This document shows, in pieces, positions 24,201-39,200 of a stretch of DNA of 64,000 bases. The position numbers were made by a program, and so were the translations under genes. Below the pieces are notes generated by a model that was given only the letters and a program-made list of their open reading frames with translations, did no database searches and was not told the origin of the DNA. The stretch is from Ciona intestinalis (Eukaryota; Chordata; Ascidiacea; Phlebobranchia; Cionidae). Each line of letters begins with the position of its first letter. The stretch's first letter is position 1. The stretch is from positions 3,016,499-3,080,498 of the forward strand of contig NC_020173.2 of NCBI RefSeq assembly GCF_000224145.3, written 5' to 3'.

Positions 24201-27200
24201 AAGAAGCCAAGACTTTCCAAAACTGGGTCCTCCGGCCCGGAGTCGGCAGCCGACGATAACGAATGGAATAATCTATCTATGATACCAAGGAACGAACAAG
24301 ACGCTGGTAGTATGGCGTCTTTATGGTCGGACACGATTGGAAACGGAGGGGCGCTGAATGGATTGATTCCTGAACGAACTATGAGACAGAATAATTGGGC
24401 GATCAAGGTATAATAGAGGTCTTATATGCGGTCGTAGATAATAGATATCACATATAATTTGCGTATAGTATATGTAGAGGGTCACATATGATGTATAGTT
24501 CTTTAAGATCAGAACCAATAAGCGCCCGAAGACATCTTTCACACTTATAAACCATATAATGATTACCACGTACAAACTGTCGGGCCAGCTCTTTGGGTGT
24601 ATTATGATGAAAATTAGGTTCGAATCCAGCGCCGGTAAGTTATAGCAAGGTTTGAACTTTATCTGGTGGGGTGCGTGTTGTAACAATATGGGTGTCGGGG
24701 TAATGACCTAAGTTTCAAGTTTCATGCTGCGCCTTGCCGCAGGACCTCACCCATATATATAGAACCGGTAACTACTGATTTGACTAGCTAAATTACTAGG
24801 ATTTTTTAATTAAACACGTTTTAAGTCAGTTGCGTTACTGGTAAGCCGACAGACATAACACGGGCAAGAATTCAACGAAACAAAAAAGTAATTTATCATG
24901 CTCTAAATCCTGTGGTCGTTTATCAACTGTGTCTGTGCTTTAGACGTGGTTAGTCGTGTCTTTTGACGTGCGTTCAGCCACCATGGCGGTATAGACGCGC
25001 TTGTGTAAGAGTTAGATTGATAGTTGACACCTTGCACCTTAGCGGTTGTCAAACTTTTTAGAAACATACTCAGATTTTTATTTGCGGCACACTTGGTTAA
25101 AAAAAAAACTTTTTTTAATTTTTTTTTTTTTAACTTTTTTTAACGAATTTATAAAAAAGGCATTATTTAGATAAACTCATACTTTAATTTTTAACTTCAT
25201 CTTAGTTTTAAACACATTTTGAGACCTTGGTCAACAATTTAATGAGTACACTCGGATTTTTAGTAAATGTTTGCGTAACATAAGCTGTAAAACACATTAC
25301 TAAACTTTTCCATTAATTAGTTTTACTTTTTTACTTTAACTTTAAAACACTTTCCGAACTTTTCAATAATCAGTGTAAAAAACTTAGTTACAGTCTCACG
25401 GCATGCATGAGACCGTTTCACGGAACGTAAATGTACTACAGCACATAATTCTAGATGTTCTGCATTACGCTGTAATTAACGCATAATATACCGTGTGGCG
25501 CGATTGGCAAATATGCCCTGTGGTAGAATATAGGAATATTAAGTTATGCGCATACATTACAGTCTTAGTTACATGGATTTAATACTTAACTAATCAAACA
25601 ACGATGATACAGTGCATTACAAAACTACGTTTATAATAAACTCGGTAATTTTTAGAAGTACTTTACTGAAAGTTGTATCTGTTGATCAAAACTGACACGA
25701 GTTACAATAATTGGATTTTAATGATAAAAAAATGATTGATGTATAAAACAATACTAAGCCTTAAAAATATTATTTTAACATTATAAAAAGAGAAGCAAAC
25801 CCCAAACGATGTTAAAAGTTAGTGCTTATTAATCGAACCCAAACACGAAAGTCGTTATTTATATAGTAGGGTGGGGAAAGATAGGTCACCTTTTCATTCT
25901 ATTTTTTTCATTCAATTTGGTAGTAAGAAAGCAGATTCAAAGAATTATAAAACCGTATCCCCGCGACTCCCATAGACCGTTGTTAATTGTTTAAAACACG
26001 TTTAGGATATTTGGATATCAAGTGCTAAGTTTCATCTTCCCACACCCTACTCTATAATTTAAAAGACTTAACTGTTCGATAAAAAGTTGACTAAAAGGAA
26101 CATGTTTTTCAAGTTACGCTTTTTCTGCAAATAAAGGAACCAATTTTCGCTTTTATAGAAATAATAATAAAAAAATAAAAAAACTTTCGCACTTTCTTTG
26201 AAAATATACAAAGTATCGTTTACGCCGGAATAGAAATACGTTACGGTTAAGATACTTTAGCACACCCGATGTATAGACGGGCGTTGTTTGTACGGTAGTG
26301 GGCATGAATACGTGTGAGGAATGCCGTATATTGTTAGCATTATCTTTGTGAACGGGTGAGGAGATTTTATAGAAGCCCACATCAGTAAAATATTTCTTTA
26401 ATATAAAATTGCCTTGTAAAATTTATAGTAGTGGTAATTCGAAAAATGCAGACCATGAATATGTTGTACAACTTGTACTGTTGTGTGTTTCTTACAATAA
26501 GGTCTGAAATTCTAAATAACACAACCGTGCCAATAAAAGATGTTGCTTTTGATGCCCAAACTTAAAATTTCACAAACCAAAATTAAAAACTAAAAATGAC
26601 GTTACAAAAGTAGCAAATGACGTTATTAAGTTTTACGGGGACGCGTTTGCAGTTATACGAAACCATTAGGCTTGTTTATACTTTGTTTTCGGTCAATATC
26701 AATTTATTAGCAATACTTCTACCATACGCATTCTCCGCTGACATTAGTACGAACATTGAAGTTTAAAAAAAATTTACTCTCACGTGACGGGCAGCAACAG
26801 TCGTTATAACATAGGTGCCATGTTTTATACATTTCATGCATCTCATGCCCGTTTGCGAGTTACCACATACGAAACTTGGGATTTTACTAATTTGTTTTGT
26901 TTTTTTCAATGTTTGGCTGACAATTGAGACAACCCATAAGGGAGCACTCATACGAAGTCGTAATGTTTATGTGACAATTTCGAGTTATAATATTAATGTG
27001 ACAACTTGATAGGTATGGAGGGATTGGGCCATGACAAGAAACCGGAAACCAGAGACGAAATTTGAACGATTTAGCGAAGCACCCGTCGATATACGAGTTG
27101 CAGATATTGAAGTTATGAGTTACTGGTTGCCACGATTTATTAAGGAGGTAAGTTAGGTTCAAGGCTCGTCGCTGCCACCATTGTGGGCGTATGTGTCCTT

Positions 27201-30200
27201 GGGAAAGACGCTTAACGGCAATTGACCCTACCTAGCGCTAGCGGTCACTAATGGGCTGTTTAAATTACAATAAAAATGACCCACAAACTTACGTAACGAC
27301 TAAGCTGGCACGAGGTGTATGAAACCAGTATAATAACTACTGTTAATGATAAATCAAGTTACATTCTATCATTCAAGTTAGATATATGTGGTTGGGCCAG
27401 TTGGACTATTAGAACAACTATTGCCTGCATCTCAGATGGCCTGACGTGCTTTGTCGTATATGGGCCTAACCCGATTTGAAAAAAAGAGGAAGATGGGGTA
27501 ACGGTCGAATTAAATTAACTAATATCTAAAGTCCTTCACCCTCACCCTACAAGGTCCTTGAATTTTATTTTCCACGTAACCCCGAATTACATATATTTGC
27601 CTATATTTCTATATTAGCGTAAATGTAACATGACGACTAATAAGCATAACGTAACTATCTCACTTTTAAAATCAGCATAACGAATTGCGTCTATCTATAA
27701 CTATAGAATTTCATCGCAGGTCCGACGCAAAGACAAGAAACCTTATCCTGCCGATACCTTGATGCAAATTGCTTCGGGTTTGCAACGATATTTGCGGCAA
27801 GTCTCGTGTCGGGCGGAGGTGAATTTCTTCGATAAATATTCGAGCACCTTCGCCGAGTTTCGTGACGCCCTGAAGAGCAGATCAGGGGAACTGAGCGAGG
27901 AGGTTCACAACGGGCGTGGTGAGTATGATGTCATTTTGATGACGTAAATTTCGAACAAGGGTGGGCGACCATTTTAGGTAACTGGCAAGATTTTTAAGCA
28001 CTGGTTTGCACACCCTTGGCATATATATTACCGTGGGGTAAGATGAACACCGTAAGGTATTTATACAGTTAACAACTAATCGTATTTATACAGTTAACAA
28101 CGCTATTTTGGAGTCATGGAGTATGACTATATATTCCTGTAAATTTTATTTGTTTACTACCAAATGGGACGAGAAAAGAGAATGAAACATGAACCCTCCC
28201 ACGCAAAATTACGATATACCTTAACGCCTCAACCTATTGATTCATTCTATATAGATTTCTGCCTTGGCTGAACACGATGTTCCAAAACTTTACATTAACC
28301 ATGTATATTGTCAATCACAGGTAAAAGAATCCAAGTTGACAATTTAAATGATGAACAATTATGGCAGAGTGGTTACCTCAACGCTACAACTGCTAAAGGA
28401 CTTTTTCACGCAATGTTTTATTACAACTGTGTTGAGTTAGAGGTATGGTATATTAATATTATATTACTTGTTATGTATTTCCTAATTGTTACAGAAATAT
28501 GCTGTCAGTGATATGGAATATGGAAAAGTTAGTCTATACTCTATAGCAGGTTTACATATAGACTTACTTTTGCAAGTATAAATAAAGAAACAGAATTTTA
28601 TTTGTAAAAACATAAATTTTAATTTCATAAAAAAAAATATAAATTTTAATTTTTTTTTTTTAAAAGAGCTATTCATTTAACGTTAAAGGTAATTTCCTTA
28701 TTTGGTGTTAACTGTTGAACACAAAACACATGTGCGTCACTCCTTTACAAACCAACAGAAACAATTTACCATACATAAACAAAATGATACAAATGAAAGC
28801 TAAGAAATATTTATTACTGCACGTAGCAGCTGTTTAAATAAAATATCAACTCCTGCAATTCAAATTTTTAACATTGGTTCAATCCTGAATTGCAATTCCA
28901 GCACTCTCAAAAACTTAAACCTGGTCAGTTTAGCTTCTTAGCCTATTAACTAAAACTTTTTATGTCAGGAAACATATATATATATTCAAATCATCTACAA
29001 AACGCCTGTTGAACATATATGCCAGTTTTACATGTTTGAAACAACAATTTCATTATTTATTACCCTTCCTAAAAGGATGGTAAAAATGGTAATTGTAAAT
29101 AGAGAAGAGAAACATTTGTTGTATATATTATATCTCATGTTATTAACCTGTTCTATATTTATTTAATTAATATTTTTTATCTTTTATATATTTTAACCAG
29201 TATGGTATCAGTATCACATGTACTTTGTTCTATGACCAAACAATGGTCCTTGTTTAGATCACAAGCATGGAGGAACATCATGAACTTAAAGTCGAACAAT
29301 TTAATTTCTCAAGAGATCCAACATCAGGGCAGGAATATGTGGAATTTAAACGTACTGATCAAAGGTAAAACAACAACACTGTTTATTGTGATGGGCCTAT
29401 TTACTTATATATCTATTAACTAAAAATTAGGATACTAACACCCTGGGTGTTGGAAGTAATAATATACAGTCTCAGCAGTGCCTCATTGAAGATCTCACCC
29501 TTAAACAAAACCTTTATTGCTAAGGGTTTATAACCTGCCTTTGTGGGGTCTAGATGGTAGCCCCTGGATGTTGGGATGATAGGCATCTTAATATAGACCA
29601 AAATCTTATAAAATAAAACAACTACTGCTAAATAAATCTTATTATGGAGTTAAAATACCAACAAAAAGTAAATAATCTTAGGTATTACAACATGTCAAAT
29701 AATAAGAAGATGCGTATTTATGCGGGTAAAGAAGACCCTAAGTGCCTTGTACGTCTTTACAAAACATATATTGATCTCGTACCATGCAGCGGCCCTTTCT
29801 ATAGAAGGCCCCTACAAACAAGTAAGATTTCTATGTCGTGTAAGATTTCTATGTTGTGTAAGATTTCTATGCTGGTTAAGATTTCTATGCTGTGTAAGAG
29901 TTTGATTACTGGTTACGCATTTGCATAGTAACCGGGTTTGATGCTCGATACAGATGACTTTGTGTTTATTCTTGGGAATGACACTTAACGTACATTGCTC
30001 CAACCCATGGGGTCACTAATATAATGGGTTGTAGCACCCTATGTGTTGAAAATGTCGCCAATAACCACCAATTGTCTATGGGTATTTAAGCAATACACCA
30101 TGGAAACTAAACTTGTCGATAAACTTAACAACCAAATACAAAATATAAAACTTCTTTTTCCAGCTGAAAATTCGATTCCAAGGTTCAGTTTCAACCCAGT

Positions 30201-33200
30201 AGGAATCAACAAACTAAGAGAAACATTTAAACAGTTATTTTCATCCGATCGCCCGGCTAGTTTACGAAGAACTGGGAAAGCAACAACAATACGACATTCT
30301 TCTGTGCCCGGAAATGGTGGGTCCACTATTATTAAATATACATTGGTAAATTTTACTATTTTTTGTAGGCCTTATTTACTAAATGATTTTTTATTAAAGG
30401 AACTTTGGAAATATTTAATTTGTTTATTCTTTTAAAGTGCAGTACATTTCAGGATACATAAAAGTCCATCAAATCCTGTCTTTGCAGCTGTTATTTACTA
30501 AGCTGTTTAATATTCCAGAAATCGAAACGACACCAAACCTCAGCCAACCAACAAACAAGGAACCGAATCCGTCACAAGCCCTTTATGACGCAATAACCGA
30601 AAAGCTCGTCAGCACGGGGCATATAAAATGGCGGAGCGGAGATGTATCACGTGACCCACAACCCCTATCTCCGGGGTCGAGCAATGCCGTTGACGCAATT
30701 TCCGGTGCGGAGCCAACCGAAGGCTCTCCGCTTAGCGCAAATGACGTAATGGAACGGATACGACGCAGTTGGCACAACGCACGACGCAACAGCGACGAGG
30801 AGTCGATCACTGCGTCGGATGACGTCATGAATGACGTAGACGGTGATGACGTATTGAAAATGAAAGTTCCCAGTTCAGTAAGAGTGTTGATCGTTGTGCG
30901 CGACGGGAAACAAATGAGATTCGAACTAAACTAGCGACAATTGTACATCCTGTTTCATTTCCATTTTTCTAAGCCTCGTTTCACGTTCGTTGCAGCAGTC
31001 CGCGAGTGTTATATCATTGTGTTATTTCCTAATTCAAACAAAGCAACAATAACTCTCACTTGCGTATTTTGCTTCGTGTAATGAGTAAGGGCGGAAGTCA
31101 TAGCAAGAAATGAAATTTCCCACGAGCATAGAAACTTTCGAAGGACATTCAATGGATTGAATGCTAGCAGGATGGTCTACCACGTAAGGTTACTGGCGAT
31201 ATTACTTTGCTTTGCAGTTGAAATAAATGGGAATCTATGCCCGGGTATACCAGGATGCAGGTAAAGACTTTGTATGATGCTAACTTGCTTGGCCAACGCA
31301 TTTAATAGTCTTATATGGTAGGTTGGGGTTACATGTATTTAAGTTGCTATAGCTTACTATTGCGCATATATAACAGCCTTCGTGTGATAGTGGGATTATG
31401 ATCGTAATAGCACAGCGTTTCTACGAGGTGTTTAATCTGACAGTTATGTTTCTTTCTATATGTTTAGTGGTTTGTAACGGTGGTAATATATTTTGGAAGC
31501 AGGCAATCAGGATACAGTGTGCTAACACTGCTAACGGTGCTTAATGTATATAGAATAGGTTGGGGCAAGAATGCCTTGCGCTAACTAATAGGCTACAAGT
31601 TTCAAGGGCAAGTTCTCTTAGCTAACGGGGTAACAGAAAAATTCTGCCTAAATCAAAGGGCTGCGTCTATAGGACCTTAACCACATAAAAATACATATAA
31701 AATTTATTGGTTGATGGGCGAAATCAGCCCCAAATCTCACGTCCCACGGCGTGCATTGCCGTAGGACCTCACCGATATATTGTGTATCGTAGTTTGCATG
31801 ATGATATACGGCGCTTTATAAGTGGGACGATAGTCTATGTAAGTTATGTCAACTAGCGATAAGGATTATGTGTTTAAGATCTAGGTCAAGTCGGCATTGT
31901 TTTCGTAGTGTAACGTCATTAGGTTCAAAGTTCAAACACGGCGGTTGTATTTAATGAAACAGGTGTTTAGTGTTGGGTATTCTATATTAGTGAGGTACGC
32001 TATGGGATCTGGGATTTAGGCCAGAGTTGGCCATTCTTCCAAAAGTATATAAGGATAACTTAATGTATATAATATGGGCAGGGAACTACGGTGAAACATG
32101 CCATGAAACCTGAAATTTTGGGCCAGAGTTGTTCTATTCCGTGTCTATACGTTAGGCATTATATAAAGACTAAATTTGATTTTAACCGAAATTCTGGAAG
32201 CTGGATAAATATTTTATGCCAATCGAAACGGCCGTTGTATGGCACGTTTAACTCAGAGCCGGTCTTGAATATATTACTATGCGGATGTCTGGGTTAAGTT
32301 TATGGTCGTAAACAAGTTAATGCAAATTTGTGCACGGAAGGATATTGGCTATTGTCATGGATATAACGTCACATATTTTGATTCAAAGCACGAAAATATA
32401 AAGTGTTGTCGCAATTAATCATTCGTTGCAATGTAAGAACACCCGTGTTATAACGACTGTGGTTGCACCGTCACGAGGGTACAAATAGGTTATATTCGTT
32501 TATCCAATAGCGTGATACTCTAACAATAATGCAGTATTAAGCGACAAATGTATAGAAAACGTAAGTCTGAAAGTAACGTCGCACTGATCGCATAAACTAC
32601 ATACATAAGCAGCCAGGGTGTTGGGGTAATGGGAGAACTCCGGCCTAAATCCCAGGTCCTCGACAAGGACTTCACCCATATAAAATAAACAGCAACTTCT
32701 AAAAAAACACTCCCATAACATTGTATTTTATAATATAAACAAGTGGCATTGGTATGAATGAACGCAAATAAAATAAATTCAACTGTTATTACATCCGACA
32801 AGCAAAACTCGGAACTCGTGTTTTAACACACGTACGCTATGACGTCAACGCGTAATTAATGACGTCATAGTTACCGGTGCATTTTGCATGTCACTGAAAT
32901 ATATGCAATGAAACAATGCACTGGAGCAGTTGCTGACCAATATGGGGAATTGTTTCACAGAATTATTAGGCATACCTCTGGGCTCTGTTCATATCCAATG
33001 CAATATAACTTTAAATATTAGAATATATAAACACATTGTCCAACCTAATAAAGGCGACTTGTTTAAGACGTTGAAACGTTGGTACACAAAGTAATTCTTA
33101 GAAATGCCATACAGATATGTGTTTAACATAACGTATATATATATGTTGCTTCCAATTTATGTTAGACAACCCATTTGTGACTACTTGGCTAAAGCAATCG

Positions 33201-36200
33201 CCGTTATGCGTCTTTGCAAGGACACATACATCAACAACCGTAGCTACGCGGAGCCTTTAACATTTTGAAATATATTACAGATGTTCTACACCAATATCTT
33301 CCTCAAGACCTCCCTATGGCATTCATGCAGTTTGTTCATACAATAACGCAGTCGATATAAGAAGGTTACCACTTGATAATCTAACCAGCATATATATTAC
33401 AAGTAAGTGAGCAATACTTAGCATTTTACATTAGATTCAAGTTAATTCAAATCCACAAATTCAAATATCTATTGGTCTCAGGGACCCAACAAGACAACTA
33501 TGTGCCCAATATTTTGATTGATGCACAAACAGTATGTTACTGGGTGTTGGGGTAATGGACTAAAACTGCCCTTAATTCCAGGCCACATGGCGTACCATAC
33601 AAATGAAAATAGTAACTACAATAGGCTACCCCATGTAGTAAGCAAACCTTCAAAAGCAAACCATCAACTTTATCAAAGTGTCATTTAGAAAAATCCTAAG
33701 TATAAATAGAAATAGTTTGTCTAGAATATTTCAACTGGACTCAATTTTGGTTCTACCTTTAACCTTCTAAAGATAAATCTCAATTTAGAGCATTAAAAGG
33801 CAGGATTTTACTGTGCCAATTAGATAACTGCATTAATAAAATAGTCTGCCACACATCAGCCTTAGTACTTTGTTACTTAACTGCAATGAAATAAGAGAAA
33901 CAAATGACATGCCAGCTTATTATTGTAACCCTGTGGTTGATATGCAAGGATAACGATAAACATATTTGTTCTCAAGAAACATATATTGTTCTAGGGAGTG
34001 AATTGGTAAAAGATGCTGGTTTGGAATATTTAAGAAATGCAACAAAGTTGGTTAGGTTTAAAATGCTATACACACCTCTTGAGGAATTTAACTGGGATTG
34101 GCTACCAGGTAAACTGATCAATATACACAAAAAAACTTTGTAATGTTTATGTCCCCTTTAGTTATACATTGTTAAGTAGGGAGTTATAAACGCTCCAAAC
34201 TGGTCACTATTGGCCACATTGTCTGCCATACAGAAAAAAATCACTTAAAATCGAGTTAAAACTCGTAAGCTGAGATAAACGTTTATAAAATATGGCACCA
34301 GTGTTAAAATGAAATGGCAGTCCTTTTGCGAAACAAACAATTGCCAAAGGACCTCTTGCACATTACACCTGGCTGCAACAGCATATACATAATTACATGG
34401 CCATATGTTATATACAGTATGTTTATTCCAGATTCGTGTGATGGTCTTGTGATTACAGTGAGAACAGGGGAGCATATTCGGTTCACCAGTAATAATATGT
34501 TGAGCAATGGATCTTGTATTATAAATCCAAGGCTGAATATGTTAAAGTTATTCTTTAGCAAGTTGAACTACTCCCAACATACCCCATTGTATTCCTAACT
34601 CTGTGACAACAATGTCACTCATTGATATTCCTTTAACAAGTTTTAACAAAGACATAAACACAACTGGTCTTCAAGAATTTGTGAAATGGCCAGAGAGTTT
34701 AGAAGTCTTGTACATAAAAAATGCAAGGACAGGGCCCATTGGGAACCATGTGTTTGAAAACATGCCTTTATCACTGAGGACTCTACAGATATCTTCATGT
34801 AAAATACCATGGCCTAGAGTGTCAATACGCTGGCCAAGGAATATTAACCATCTGACCTTAACTTACTGTAAAGTGGAAACAACAGACCCAACAACATTTA
34901 AAGATCTAGTAAGAGTTGATTTCCTAAGTATGAGAGGAAATCTAATGACAGATGTACCTTTTGGCCTTCCACAAACCACAAAAACATTGGATGTCAGTTA
35001 CAACAGAATGCGAACAGTGAGCGACAATGTATGGGGAGGACTTAACAACCTGACAAAACTGTATATATCCAACAATCAACTGGTATCAATACCAAAGTAC
35101 CTTCCCAGTAGTTTAGAACAATTGAATTTGAAGGAGAACCAAATAAGCTACAGCGACAGGGATGCTTTGGAACGCTTAGTAAATCTGAGACAATTGGACA
35201 TGTCATATAACAGGTAGACATATTTTAACTAAAGCCAACTTTTTCAAATTTTGAAAAAATTTTATCATATCTGTAAAAAATTAGAATAAAACTTACATCT
35301 TAAGGCCATGCTACTGAACCTTTTCATAGCATGATACATACAGTAGGGTGGGGGAAGATAGGACACCTTTTAACTTTGTTTTCTCGTCCCATTTAGCAGT
35401 TAACAATGAACAATCAAACATTTATAAATCTATATCTTCACGGCTCCCATAGACCGTTGTTAATTGTTTAAAATACGATCAGGGTATCTGGATATTATGT
35501 GCTAAAGATGTCCCATCTTCCCCCACCCTACTATATATTATTTAAGCATAAAAGCCTGGGTCTCCCAATTACTGAAAGTATATGTAGCATAACTTTTTTC
35601 ACAACAAAATTGAGATGGCATATGGCAGACACCTCTCACATTATGTTTAAGTAAAATATGCATTCTTAAACAAGAGATGACATAGCAGTTACAATTACCA
35701 TAAATGTTTTATTCATCACTTACTTCATTTTGGTTCATATGTGTAACATTAGCCTGTCACCTCAATTTTTTAAACAGGGGTGACAATGTTGACAGCATAT
35801 GCTTTAGCACCTCAGTTTCCAGCCTAAAAGAGCCAGGTCACCAGATTACTAACACAAACAATTCTAAAATCTCAAATCTCAAACCATTCCACCAGGTTAC
35901 TAAACATGCCACAAGGGTTGCCAGCATCTAGCATGAGGAGACTTACACTTAACAACAATGAGATTGGGTTAATCAGGTCACCAACTGATTATAAATACTG
36001 TGTCAACTGTAGCTCTATCTCACTACAAAACAACCCATGGGTTTGTAACCAGAATTTGATTAATATGATGTTATGGTTGGAACAGTTACAAAGCACATTA
36101 AGAATCACACTTAGTGGGTTTTGTGCTTCAATACAAACAGGTAAGTTAAGGTTTGGGGATTAAATTCATGGAAACTTGAAGCTAAAGCTGTCTACAAGCT

Positions 36201-39200
36201 TTGCTAAACTAAGCAAATGTTGGAGTATTGGGCTATCTTTGGTTCAATCCAAGGTCCTATTGCGTGACTTGCTGTAGGAGCATGTAGAATAGCGGTTACA
36301 AATTTGGATTTTTTGTGTAAAGACTTAGTTTTATAAATAAAAATAAAAAATTGTAACAATACTTCCATTAAGACTGGTACAATACATACTCATGTGTTAT
36401 TGCTTACAGGTGTGTGTTTTATAGGTGGGAAAGAGATTTTCTGGCATTTGGTTCAGTAATCTTAAAAGGACATATGCTTTATCATCAAAACAAACACCAC
36501 CAAAAAGTCTATTTCACATCTAAAAGTATATACCTTATACCTAAGACCTTAGCCTTAATAAAAATAAACCGTTTAAAAATCTTTAGACCTTGGACGAGTG
36601 GAGTTAAATGAGATATTACACTACATGACATACATGGCATCATCATTCCATAATTGTTTATATGATGTACAGAACCTTCAATGCAAGAATGCATCACTAT
36701 CACAACTACCTAGGCCTTCCCCCCTAGGCTTACTTACTGTATTGGTCACAAATAACAAGAATCTAACATTGGTGCCTGATAATATGTTCAAGCTACAAAA
36801 TAAATTAACCTCGTAAGTAAAATACTAGGCTAAATCTTGAAGGCAACATAAAAATGGCATCAAAACAATGATTACCACATAATATTCATTAGTGACTACT
36901 GGGTTGAAGCAATGACCAACACAAGCTACCCACTGGTATAAATGTCCGACATTGAAATTTTGTACGATACACGCAACTATCAATGAAGCCACGCACTGGA
37001 CTTGATAGTAAAACTATAGTGTACAAAAATGTTAGATAGCCTATGATATATATTATGCCTGGCTTTAGCACCTTGGGTGTATGGGTACCAGGAAAACTCT
37101 GGTCTAAATCTCAAATGTGTGCCACACTGCTGGACCTCCCATAGAACCAGCAAACTCTGGTCTAAATCTCAAACGTGTGCCACGCCGAAGGACCTCCCAT
37201 ATAACAGAATAAAATACATAGAACTGACAACTTATATACACAAACAAAATCCTCAGGTTAAACTTGGAAAGCAATGGAATAACAAGATTTCCACGTGGTT
37301 TGCCTTCATCCTTGTTGGTAATTTACCTCTCTTACAACAAAATCACAGCAATAACTGAAGAGGACCAAAGTACTTTAGATCAACTTGTCAATTTAAAACA
37401 ACTTTACTTGTCTGGAAACTTAATCAAGATATTGTATGATTACCAACTACAACGTATGGTATCTTTAAGGTGGTTAGCTTTGAATAATAACCCAATGGTA
37501 AGAAAAATACATTATGACTGTTAATATTAGGTTAAAATATGATTATCATACATACATGGCTAACTTTAAAATTGTAATTGCACTAAATAATAGAGAATCT
37601 ATTCTATAACAGAATATATGAGAATAGAAGATAATCTCCGAGGTCTTTGGTGAGACAAATTTAAGATCTAATGCAGGTCTATTACCCCATTACCCCATTA
37701 CCCCCTTACCAAGGGTGCTACTGCCATCTTTTATACCACTAATACAGTCTACAAACCCTCAATAATAGACATACATTACCAGAGATATATTCAGAATTAG
37801 CATATATCAATGAATATCAATATTCTATTAAACCAACAGAAAAATAGCCAGCGAGAGACTACTAAAGTCTATATCATACATATACAGATACAGATATTAC
37901 ATTTTAAATCCTTAGGAATGTGATTGCTCCATGCAGTCTTTATCTCTGTGGTACATACAAGCAGAAACAACATACCACTATACTAGTATACAAAGATACC
38001 TAGAACCTTTATGTGTGGAACCACCAAACAGACGAAACCAAAGAATAACTACAATATTTGGAGCTTATTAGTGAGTGTTGTTATTTGATACAAGCACTTA
38101 AATATAGTATTATATTGGACTTTGGGTTAGTATGGATACCGTGGGTTATTTGTTGGCAATTGGCATATGATATCCCATATTTCCTAGTTAAGGGCCCTGT
38201 GGGGTAAGATAAATACTGGTAGCAATAGCATGCAGTATACCAGTACCATATTGTCTAATTGAGTTTGGAAGAAGTAACAACTCTCTCTTAAGAACTGTAA
38301 AATTATGGTTATATAATTCTGTAAATATTCTTTGTTGATCTTAAATGCAATGAGTTAGCAGAACAGTAAGGATTCTATTCGTCTTGCCCCAACCCACTAT
38401 ATAAGTAATATGGCATTTATTTTACAGTTATGAATACAACTGCATTCCAAGAGTTTGTACGCACAGGCAAGGCAACTTAGATTGTTCATACACAACTCAA
38501 CAGGTAGGACAAAACTTATTCAAGACAAATTTGAAAAATAACAAAAAAAATTTTCCCAGTTTTAAACCAGTCTTCATGCTTGAAGTTTTAAATCTTTTTT
38601 ATTTAACTCTTAACTTTTGACTCACTACAAATATTCAGATAAAACAGATTAGTTTCGAAGTACATGTACTGTCTACTGATATTTTGATATAATAATGTAA
38701 CAAAGATATTTTCTTAATTAAACCAACTGTGGCAAGATACCATGAGAGTTAAACACAGTTCAAACTACTTAACATTAACATATGTATTGCTTAACATTCA
38801 TTGACTCTTTTTCCCTCAGTCAATAAACCGCACACGTTTTAATGTGTTGCCAACTATACCAAGAAACACATACTGGTTGACATTAGATTTGAGTAATCTA
38901 CAACTTGAGAATGAAAAAATAAGTTTAACGCAACTCACAAGGCTGACAACATTAAATCTTACAGGTAGAATTTTGTATTGGGTATATATGATATTAGTCA
39001 TTGAAAAGTAATATATCAGTATTATGGCGACACAGCCCATGAACATATTGTTAGTTCATTTCTCTGAAAGGAAATACATATAACTGATGTAGACATGCTG
39101 TGATGACACTTGCTTTGAAGCGAATACATTTTCTGTACCAATGTTTTTAATAATGCAAAATTACCAGGCATGAGGGCAACAGGAATGTACGCCTGAGTTG

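Larger units (their letters stand above)
24408..27012 (+). other. Intron 1 of the DUF3504 gene
   Basis: 2.6 kb without a recognised exon. It holds a SINE-tail-like piece near 24660-24765 (minus orientation), the GTAGGGTGGGG MITE at 25866-26050 and a family-B repeat near 26790-26880. The rest is AT-rich. Confidence 0.6.

Noticed and set aside
29202..29257. Exon 5 of the DUF3504 gene starting at the earlier acceptor (29200 region)
   Set aside because: In the required phase it reads into TAG at 29255-29257; the acceptor formed by that same TAG gives the conserved [13 protein letters not shown].
34314..34598. Separate 94-aa plus frame
   Set aside because: Its second half is TLR exon sequence starting at the acceptor 34430-34431; the first half is intron.
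35704..35895. Extra TLR exon from the acceptor near 35777
   Set aside because: It would stay open, but the sequence is not LRR-like and the acceptor at 35894-35895 gives the LRR continuation [11 protein letters not shown] in phase.
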